NCBI RefSeq assembly: GCF_022602565.1
Contig: NZ_JALBCV010000014.1
Coordinates: 22,551 to 86,550, forward strand
Direction: 5' to 3'
Source of the DNA: Rosenbergiella metrosideri
GTDB taxonomy: Bacteria > Pseudomonadota > Gammaproteobacteria > Enterobacterales > Enterobacteriaceae
DNA: 64,000 nt
Both the position numbers and the translations under genes were made by a program. Every line of letters begins with the position of its first letter. Within the stretch, counting starts at the first letter, position 1. Positions 43,132 to 49,358 of this stretch are shown here, piece after piece. The notes beneath the pieces were generated by a model that worked only from the letters and a program-made list of their open reading frames with translations, searched no databases and was not told the origin of the DNA.

Positions 43132-43848
43132 ATGTACACCAAGTCCACTCCGGTTATCGCGGTTATTGGTAGCGATGGGTCCGGTAAATCAACAGTCTGT
43201 GAGCACCTCGTGGGAACGCTTTCTGATTACGGTACTACGTCTTATGTTCATCTTGGGAAGCAAGCGGGTAATGTGGGCAGAGCAGCCGCCAATCTTCCGT
43301 TAATTGGTCGATCCGTGGGGAATAAAATTGAAAAAACGCGCGTGAAGGTGAATAAAACCCATCACACTACCCTATCTGGGTTAGTCGTGGGAATTTTCTT
43401 AGTAAGACGCGTACGTCGTTTTCGTAACATGCTTAAATTACGTAAGCTAGGCCATATCATTCTTGCGGACCGTTACCCTCATCTGCAGGTTCCCGGTGCG
43501 TATGATAGCCTCACCTTGCCCACTACCCGATCGAAAAACCCATTGATCAATTGGATTGCCAAACGAGAATTCAATGCATTCTCTTGGATGACTCAACACC
43601 GCCCAGATTTAGTCATTAAACTCAATGTATCGTTAGATGTCGCCTGTGCCCGTAAACCGGATCATCACCGTGATGCACTGAAGAGAAAAATCGATATTAC
43701 GCCTAAATTAGATTTCGGCGGTAAAAAGATTATCAATATTGATGCCGACCAGCCACTCGAACAAGTTCTTTCACAGGTCGATCATACAGTTGACGATTTT
43801 ATGACGGAGCTAGGCTTTAAAAAAGTCATTAAAGGTGAAGTCGCTTAA
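43132..43848 (+). CDS. Thymidylate kinase-like P-loop protein, paralogue C
   Basis: This is a 238-residue paralogue on the opposite strand. Walker A GSDGSGKST is at 13-21, followed by YVHLGKQAGNVGRAAANLPL (the equivalent of YLGQSSG then ITELPLVGEKI in B), then IILADRYPHLQVPGAYD and IKLNVSLDVACARKPDHH. The DRYP and ARKPDH blocks are the same as in A and B, but the rest is more divergent, suggesting an older duplication with a separate substrate. It is followed by the LpxO-like hydroxylase gene after 65 bases and probably forms an operon with it. Confidence 0.72.
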   Translation: MYTKSTPVIAVIGSDGSGKSTVCEHLVGTLSDYGTTSYVHLGKQAGNVGRAAANLPLIGRSVGNKIEKTRVKVNKTHHTTLSGLVVGIFLVRRVRRFRNMLKLRKLGHIILADRYPHLQVPGAYDSLTLPTTRSKNPLINWIAKREFNAFSWMTQHRPDLVIKLNVSLDVACARKPDHHRDALKRKIDITPKLDFGGKKIINIDADQPLEQVLSQVDHTVDDFMTELGFKKVIKGEVA

Positions 43849-43913
43849 GTCAAATCCAATCATAGTTGGGGGTATCAAATAATCGATACCTCTTAACTTA
43901 AGGATGACTTAAT

Positions 43914-44654
43914 ATGGCAGATAATTTGGCTGAACCGCGGACTTTTACTCAGCGTTTTTTTATTTCTTTAGGTAAAATAATTCTACGATCGAGTGGTGAA
44001 TTCGAAGCTCGTCATTCACTTATTCCTACCACCCCAAAAATTGAAAACTATCATTTCCCTTGGGTAGAAAAACTCGAAGCGGCTTATCCGCAAATTCGTG
44101 ATGAATTAATCGAACTATTAAAATCACCAGAAAAGATCCCTGCTTTTCATCAAATATCACCTGATCAACAACGGCTATCAAAAGGAAATAACTGGAAAAC
44201 CTTTGGTATGTATGTATTTGGTGAGCGAATCGATAATAATTGCCGCTTATGCCCGCATACCGCTAAAGCCTTAGCCGCGATTCCCAATATGCGCACCGCC
44301 ATGTTCTCAATATTACAGCCACACTATCATATTGTTCCCCACCGTGGGCCCAGCCGAGCCATGGTACGTGTACATCTAGGTTTAATCGTGCCAACGCACC
44401 AGCCCGACAAGTTATGGATTCGTGTCGATAACCAAATTCTACATTGGGAAGAAGGAAAGGTAATTATTTTTGATGATTTTTACGAACACGAAGTCCGAAA
44501 CGATACCGATGAACTTCGGGCGGTACTTTTTATTGACGTCGATCGACCGATGGATAAACTCGGGACTTTCGTCAATAAAATATTTTTTAACTTAATGAAA
44601 GTTAGCCCGTATGTGAAACAACCACTAAAAAACTTGGCTAACTGGAAGAGTTAA
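43914..44654 (+). CDS. LpxO-like lipid hydroxylase (aspartyl/asparaginyl beta-hydroxylase family)
   Basis: This is a 246-residue Fe(II)/2-oxoglutarate oxygenase of the PF05118 type. The family block is IVPHRGPSRAMVRVHLGLIVP with the likely iron ligand H154, then WEEGKVIIFDDFYEHEVRND with second ligand H192, and R202 in DELRAVLFIDV for 2-oxoglutarate. The size and the absence of other domains resemble LpxO, which hydroxylates the C2 position of lipid A secondary acyl chains. It has no clear N-terminal membrane helix, though the first 25 residues are amphipathic and LpxO-like. In this island 2-hydroxylation of the ceramide acyl chain is an attractive alternative to lipid A. Substrate is inference. 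Confidence 0.82.
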   Translation: MADNLAEPRTFTQRFFISLGKIILRSSGEFEARHSLIPTTPKIENYHFPWVEKLEAAYPQIRDELIELLKSPEKIPAFHQISPDQQRLSKGNNWKTFGMYVFGERIDNNCRLCPHTAKALAAIPNMRTAMFSILQPHYHIVPHRGPSRAMVRVHLGLIVPTHQPDKLWIRVDNQILHWEEGKVIIFDDFYEHEVRNDTDELRAVLFIDVDRPMDKLGTFVNKIFFNLMKVSPYVKQPLKNLANWKS

Positions 44655-44870
44655 AATAAATTAATCCTTCTAATGTAAATTGCATCCATTCATAGTGTTT
44701 TTATTTTTAAAAAAATATTAATTTCGCTTAATTTATGAGATGGAAACTCTATTTACCTAATAAAACATTGATTGATGAATAGGATGCATAACTACATCCT
44801 AAATTAGAGGGGAATATCCTTCGTCAGATCCATTACACTTTTAGTCATTCAAACTGTAATTAACGCTACG

Positions 44871-45390
44871 ATGACTTCGCTTTTCCATCCCCTGCAGCGA
44901 GCAATCATTCCCATTATCATCTCAACTGCTTTAAGTGATATGCCGCAGTTAGTACTTCGCGCTATCGAGCAGGGGCTCGATCAACAACTCCCTATTTCAA
45001 CAGCGAATTTTTCCAAAATCGAAAAAATGATGCCTTTGCACAATACTTCATTGGGACTAGCTATCTCAGCATGCTATCGACCGAAGGGATCAACATTGGT
45101 AACGTCGTGTTTGAACCAGGATACCACAATAACTCGCATATTCACCATGGTAGTGGGCAAATCTGATTAGTCACCGATAGCTATGGCTGGTATCAAGCTT
45201 AGAATGAATCTGCGCAAGTCTTAAAGCTAGACGATATGGTGAAGATTCCCGCAGGAGTCAAACATTGGCATGGCATGGCGTGGCGAAAGATAGCTGGTTC
45301 GCCCATGTAGCCCTTGCCGTTCCTGCTGTAAATGCAAGCAACGAATGGCTAGAGCTGGTGACTGATGAATATTATGCCACGTTAGACTAA
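44871..45390 (+). pseudogene. Decayed carboxymuconolactone decarboxylase-cupin fusion
   Basis: The DNA reads as a broken two-domain gene. A first frame from 44871 gives LFHPLQRAIIPIIISTALSD then LRAIEQGLDQQLPIS, the carboxymuconolactone decarboxylase-like start. A frame shift later comes GNVVFEPGYHNNSHIHHGSG, the metal-binding cupin motif. Two in-frame stops follow, then LKLDDMVKIPAGVKHWHG, another shift near 45280, and SWFAHVALAVPAV to EWLELVTDEYYATLD ending at TAA 45388-45390. At least two frameshifts and two stops mean no functional product. Intact homologues are common in enterobacteria as small redox-related enzymes. The remnant marks the right border of the lipid island. Confidence 0.85.
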
Positions 45391-45457
45391 TTCTTATGTG
45401 CCATGGTACCCCCTTCCCCTCAAGCCTTGATCAAGTGAGTGGATGCAGTAAAGCGTA

Positions 45458-45688
45458 TTACTTTATATCCGTTTTGCCAGTCTGCTTTTCAAAATCGACT
45501 TTCTTTTGAGCCTCTTGGGCATTCTGGCAATTTTTGCTTTGCTGGTCGTGCTGCTGCGTACACTGTGTCAATATTTTGTTCCGTAAGGTGGCATCTTTCA
45601 TAAAATCGGCTGGCGTATAGGCCTTGTCACAACCACTTAACACTAATACCCCCACAACGACTAGAACTTTCTTCCCACATTGACCCAT
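45458..45688 (-). CDS. EexN-like small lipoprotein
   Basis: This is a 76-residue predicted lipoprotein using ATG 45688, which has AAGGAG seven bases upstream (the longer frame from 45736 lacks a ribosome site). The signal peptide ends with lipobox VLSGC. The mature part DKAYTPADFMKDATLRNKIL then TQCTQQHDQQSKNCQNAQEA fits the EexN family pattern: a membrane-distal helix, two cysteines and an N-A-x-A stretch. EexN proteins are best known as entry-exclusion lipoproteins of conjugative plasmids, but chromosomal copies of unknown function are widespread. No conjugation gene is nearby. It is divergent from marR. Confidence 0.68.
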   Translation of the reverse strand: MGQCGKKVLVVVGVLVLSGCDKAYTPADFMKDATLRNKILTQCTQQHDQQSKNCQNAQEAQKKVDFEKQTGKTDIK

Positions 45689-45761
45689 GGTCATCTCCTT
45701 ATCGCTCGTCAATACTAACATAGCATAATGAGTCAATTTCTCTTATTGCTTACCTTGATAG

Positions 45762-45773
45762 TTATCATGATAA
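45762..45773. promoter_or_regulatory. Candidate MarR operator palindrome
   Basis: TTATCATGATAA is a perfect 12-base palindrome in the gap between the divergent EexN-like and marR genes, about 37 bases before the marR start. MarR proteins often bind such dyads over their own promoter. Binding by this MarR is inference. Confidence 0.5.
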
Positions 45774-45809
45774 GTAATAAGATGAACACTCATTTCTAAG
45801 GCTAAAAAA

Positions 45810-46268
45810 ATGAACGATAAAAAATTTCTCGCTGAAAACTTCGCACATCGCCCATTAGGTATGCGACTGGCAATGCTAGCTAGACTCTGGCGTACGGTGG
45901 TCGATCACGCTCTGATCGAGACAGGCCTTACGCAAAGCCGCTGGACAGTATTAATGCAATTACGAGTAGCAGAAGGACCGCTGACGGTGAGTGAATTAGC
46001 ATTCGCCATGGGAATAGAACTGCCCCCTTTAACACGGACATTAAATCAACTAGCAGAAAGCGGACTTATTATTCGCGTAGAAGATGCAAACGATCGCCGT
46101 ATTCGTTTAGTCAAACTGAGTACGCTAGGCGAACAACAGGTCGCACAAGTGAATCGGGTCGTGGAAGAGTGCCAGCGTAAAGTCAGCGAGGGTTTTCCTC
46201 CTGAGCAATTAGAGGAGTTTAGTCAGACCTTAAATCTTCTCACTGAAAACATGAGCAAGCTTATTTAG
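45810..46268 (+). CDS. MarR/SlyA-family transcriptional regulator
   Basis: This is a 152-residue winged-helix regulator. The order of elements is RPLGMRLAMLARLWRTVVDHAL (dimer helix), QSRWTVLMQLRVAEGPLTVSELAFAMGIELPPLTRTLNQLAESGLI (helix-turn-helix), then the wing VEDANDRRIRLVKLSTLGEQ, which is the family signature D-x-R-x-x-x-V-x-L-T. It is close to the SlyA group. It is directly followed by hlyD- and DUF2955-type efflux genes, so it probably represses that pump and itself through the palindrome upstream, with release by a phenolic or other aromatic ligand. The ligand is unknown. Confidence 0.9.
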   Translation: MNDKKFLAENFAHRPLGMRLAMLARLWRTVVDHALIETGLTQSRWTVLMQLRVAEGPLTVSELAFAMGIELPPLTRTLNQLAESGLIIRVEDANDRRIRLVKLSTLGEQQVAQVNRVVEECQRKVSEGFPPEQLEEFSQTLNLLTENMSKLI

Positions 46269-46306
46269 CTCTTAATAAACCCTTTATGAAACGTAAGTAA
46301 ACGATA

Positions 46307-47368
46307 ATGACCCCAGAACAACAATTTTCTCGTTGGGTAAAATTTACGCTGATTATCTTTACAGCCATGTTTGGCTACTTTTTGGTTGCCGACATTTGGT
46401 TTCCACAAACACCAGAGTCTACCGTGATGCGTGTCGTCACCCCAGTGTCGTCCAGAGCGCCGGGTTATGTCACGCATATCTATGTCACCAACAATAGCCA
46501 GGTGAAAAAAGGGGATCTATTATATGAAATTGATCCTCGCCCCTACCAAAACCAAGTCGAGTCTGCACGTATCGCTTATCAACAAGCGATTCTGGATAAT
46601 CAACAAATTGATGCACAGATCCGTGCAACGCGTGCCAAAATCCGAGCCGCACAACTCGATGCTCAAAATGCTGGACGGGATTATCAACGCTACCACGCTC
46701 TAGACCATAACCAGCTGATCTCGCGTCAAGCCCTCGATACCGCCTATACTACTTGGCAAACTGGTTTACAGACAGTTGAAAATTTAAAGGCAACCCTGAA
46801 TCAATTAATCATTTCTCGCGGTAGCCGAGACGGCAATAACATTACATTGCAGAAGTATCAGAATATGTTTGAGGAGGCTAACCTCAACCTTAATTATACC
46901 AAAGTCCGTGCAGACAGTGATGGCGTAGTCAGTAATCTGCAATTGAAAGAAGGTTGGTATGCTAATGCAGGTGTCGCCTCAATGGCCCTGGTCAATATGA
47001 CGCCTGATATCATCGCTGATTTCCGCGAAAAGAGTCTTATGAAGACCCACATCGGTACCGCTGCAGAGATCGTCTTCGATGCACTACCTGGGCAAGTTTT
47101 CAAAGCAACCGTTGCCAGCCGCGATGCAGGCGTCATGGCAGGCCAACAAGATATCAATGGTTATCTGGCTTCGCCCCAAGAATCGAACCGTTGGGTCCGC
47201 GATGCACAGCGTATGCGTATCCACTTAGCTTTGGATCCTAACCAACCCATCGACCTCCCGGCGGGTGCTAGGGCAACAGTTCAGCTTTATAACAGTGACA
47301 ATGGCCTGTCGTCTTTCTTAGGCCGTCTCCAAATCCGCCTGATAAGTCTCTTACACTATGTTTATTAG
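46307..47368 (+). CDS. HlyD-family periplasmic adaptor (EmrA/AaeA-like)
   Basis: This is a 353-residue membrane fusion protein. One N-terminal transmembrane segment (about 11-30) is followed by the lipoyl half APGYVTHIYVTNNSQVKKGDLLYEIDPRPYQNQV, a coiled-coil hairpin (about 85-170), the second lipoyl half YTKVRADSDGVVSNLQLKEG and a beta-barrel. This is the adaptor of an inner-membrane exporter; no outer-membrane factor is encoded here, so TolC would be used. It overlaps the downstream DUF2955 gene by 11 bases and follows marR by 38 bases. The substrate is unknown; aromatic acids or drugs are common for this class. Confidence 0.92.
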   Translation: MTPEQQFSRWVKFTLIIFTAMFGYFLVADIWFPQTPESTVMRVVTPVSSRAPGYVTHIYVTNNSQVKKGDLLYEIDPRPYQNQVESARIAYQQAILDNQQIDAQIRATRAKIRAAQLDAQNAGRDYQRYHALDHNQLISRQALDTAYTTWQTGLQTVENLKATLNQLIISRGSRDGNNITLQKYQNMFEEANLNLNYTKVRADSDGVVSNLQLKEGWYANAGVASMALVNMTPDIIADFREKSLMKTHIGTAAEIVFDALPGQVFKATVASRDAGVMAGQQDINGYLASPQESNRWVRDAQRMRIHLALDPNQPIDLPAGARATVQLYNSDNGLSSFLGRLQIRLISLLHYVY

Positions 47369-48422
47369 TCGACTTTTAGAACGTATGTCTTCGGCGAAAT
47401 ATAAACCTCTCTCCGGCAATGATCTGCGGCATATGCTGCGCATCACTTTTGCCGGTAGCATGGGATTATTCCTCCACAGCTGGATAGATACGCAATATGG
47501 CGTATTTTACGTCGTCTACCCCATCATGCTAACGGGGCTAGTGCCGATCTTTACTCTACATATTGCTCGTCAAATGGTGGCAAATGCTATCATCAACTGT
47601 GTAGAGATGCTGCTTCTATTTACCTTCTTGGTTAATTACCCTCTGCCCATGACGTTGGCCGTTTTCATACTCTATACCTTGCGCTTTTATCTAATGAGTC
47701 GCGGCCCCCTCTTCCTTTTTGGATCGATGGGCGTTATTTGTCTAAGTGTGATGCCTGACTTCCTCAGTTACGCCACGACGGATATGAATGATCTGATGTT
47801 TTCCAATATCGTCGGCAGTTTGCTGGCAGTAGTACTCTCTGCGGTGGCCTGCTTTATTTTCCCCGACACAGAACCGCGTCAGCGCCCTGCACCTATTGAT
47901 AAAAGCAGTTCTCGGATTATGCACGAGACTTTACTCGCATCCGTTATAGCCACACTACTGTTCGTGATATTTCAGGTGTATACCTTAAGCGATTCGTTAG
48001 CAGCGCTGATGGCCGGGATTTTCGCACTCTTTCCCATGCACTATCGGGGAGCCATTCTTTCGGCCACTTGGCGCATAGTAGGGGTGATTGTCGGCTGTAT
48101 GTTTGCGCTAATTATTCAGCTAATTATGTATGACTTTAGCCGCCATTTGCTGCTGCTTTTACCCTTGGTGAGTTTGGCATTGATTCTGGCCGCCCGAGTG
48201 CACGTGTTTGAGAAGGTAGGATCCGGCGTCGGCTTTTCCATTCTCACGACGCTCGGGCTTATCTTTGGGCAGTATATGCATCCTAACAATGACATTGTTT
48301 TCAGTGACCTCTACCGATTAACGTCGGTCACTGTGTCACTGCTTGCGACCTTAGTTGTGACGTTCGTGATGCATAAAATCTTAAACTGTTTCACCGCCAC
48401 GCGTTTTGTCCAGAACGAATAG
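47358..48422 (+). CDS. DUF2955/FUSC-like inner membrane efflux protein
   Basis: This is a 354-residue integral membrane protein with about ten helices in two blocks (about 25-165 and 195-345) separated by a short charged loop (PDTEPRQRPAPIDKSSS). The opening LSGNDLRHMLRITFAGSMGLFL fits the DUF2955 family, related in layout to the FUSC/AaeB aromatic acid exporters. It overlaps the HlyD-type gene, and such pairs form two-component pumps. It is the last gene of the marR operon and is convergent with a small exported protein gene. Substrate cannot be predicted. Confidence 0.8.
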   Translation: MFISRLLERMSSAKYKPLSGNDLRHMLRITFAGSMGLFLHSWIDTQYGVFYVVYPIMLTGLVPIFTLHIARQMVANAIINCVEMLLLFTFLVNYPLPMTLAVFILYTLRFYLMSRGPLFLFGSMGVICLSVMPDFLSYATTDMNDLMFSNIVGSLLAVVLSAVACFIFPDTEPRQRPAPIDKSSSRIMHETLLASVIATLLFVIFQVYTLSDSLAALMAGIFALFPMHYRGAILSATWRIVGVIVGCMFALIIQLIMYDFSRHLLLLLPLVSLALILAARVHVFEKVGSGVGFSILTTLGLIFGQYMHPNNDIVFSDLYRLTSVTVSLLATLVVTFVMHKILNCFTATRFVQNE

Positions 48423-48440
48423 TTAGCAATGCGGGGAGCC

Positions 48441-48755
48441 TTAGTTCATCTCATAACAGCGTGAGGTGGCGATATTTTGATCGCCACCACTGCCCGCACC
48501 TACCACGGTACACATAATATAGTGCTTACCTTTTTTTAACGTGACCGTCGGTCCGTTAGTATCGCGCTGAGCAGTAATGAGTGTAGCACCTTCATTAAGC
48601 AGTTTATCCAGCGGAACGGAGAGGGGCTTTAACGTTGTCGGTAACTCAAGGGTATTACCGGGAACTTTTGCACCAGCCTCAGGTGGCCATTGTGCTAAGG
48701 AGTACGGGCTAATAAAGAGTGCCATGCAACTTAGGATGAGTGTGATCAATTTCAT
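48441..48755 (-). CDS. Small exported protein of unknown function
   Basis: This is a 104-residue protein with a clear signal peptide (about 1-21, ending SLA/Q). The mature part is small, basic-neutral and has a cysteine pair (in YIMCTVVG and TSRCYEMN) likely to form a disulphide. I do not recognise the family. It is convergent with the DUF2955 gene (18 bases between stops) and divergent from the small lipoprotein gene. A periplasmic or secreted role is all that can be said. Confidence 0.6.
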   Translation of the reverse strand: MKLITLILSCMALFISPYSLAQWPPEAGAKVPGNTLELPTTLKPLSVPLDKLLNEGATLITAQRDTNGPTVTLKKGKHYIMCTVVGAGSGGDQNIATSRCYEMN

Positions 48756-48923
48756 GCTCAGCTACCTCAAAAAGAGTGGTTTGATGCGCAAGTGTATCCC
48801 AATCAGGCTTATCCTCTGAATAGGTCTTTAAATTTATTAAGATAAATCTGGCAGAGTGGCGAATTCTTTTCTAGGATTAAGACATCACCCTTATCACTAT
48901 CCCACAAGAAGAGGTCGGAAAGC

Positions 48924-49103
48924 ATGAATATGATTTCAAAAGGATTGTTGGTCGTTGTTGCCATGACAGCTCTAGCGGGTTGCCAAGCTCCCAAGCCAGG
49001 TGCTAACGGCGCACTTGAAAATGGTCGCCCTGTAGCTCCTAGTGGTCAATCAGTACCTGGTGGCCCAGTCGGTTCAGGCCCAGTAGGCCAGCCGCAATCA
49101 TAA
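48924..49103 (+). CDS. Small glycine/proline-rich lipoprotein
   Basis: This is a 59-residue peptide too short for most gene finders. It has a lipoprotein signal (MNMISKGLLVVVAMTALAGC) with lipobox LAGC, followed by a mature tail of about 40 residues rich in glycine, proline and valine (PGGPVGSGPVGQP). AGAGG lies about ten bases upstream, and a strong terminator follows the stop after four bases, both supporting a real transcription unit. I do not recognise a family. It is probably an inner-face outer-membrane or periplasmic small lipoprotein. Confidence 0.7.
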   Translation: MNMISKGLLVVVAMTALAGCQAPKPGANGALENGRPVAPSGQSVPGGPVGSGPVGQPQS

Positions 49104-49107
49104 TAAG

Positions 49108-49135
49108 AAGGAGCCTCAAGGGCTCCTTTCTTTTT
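49108..49135 (+). terminator. Rho-independent terminator after small lipoprotein gene
   Basis: AAGGAGCC (49108-49115) pairs with GGCTCCTT (49121-49128), then TCTTTTT. It lies four bases after the lipoprotein stop codon and reaches the end of the convergent yjiX gene, for which the reverse strand may also act as terminator. Confidence 0.88.
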
Positions 49136-49340
49136 AGCAACAGCGCATGCCTCCCTTCCCCTTTCCTGCATATCTTGCTTGCTGACGTTCACGGAAAAAA
49201 TCTTCATAACTCATCACTGGGCTGTCAGGGTGTTTGAGCTGCATATGCTGCACATAGTGCTCATAATCAGGAATTCCTACCAACATATTACCTGCCTGCG
49301 CCAAGCATTTTTTGATCTGTCGTAATTGGCGGAAAATCAT
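49134..49340 (-). CDS. yjiX: YjiX (YbdD/YjiX family small protein)
   Basis: This is a 68-residue protein almost collinear with E. coli Yji[20 protein letters not shown], then [21 protein letters not shown] and [10 protein letters not shown] at the end. The double cysteine terminus and size define the family (DUF466). In E. coli it is the small partner gene of btsT/yjiY, as here, where it follows btsT by 18 bases. It may assist the transporter; its function is not established. Confidence 0.93.
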   Translation of the reverse strand: MIFRQLRQIKKCLAQAGNMLVGIPDYEHYVQHMQLKHPDSPVMSYEDFFRERQQARYAGKGKGGMRCC

Positions 49341-49358
49341 CTTTTAGTTACCTATGTT

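Noticed and set aside
41211..43848. One of the kinase-like genes as the housekeeping thymidylate kinase
   Set aside because: tmk lies in the fab-holB cluster in enterobacteria, and three mutually similar copies in a lipid locus do not fit that role.
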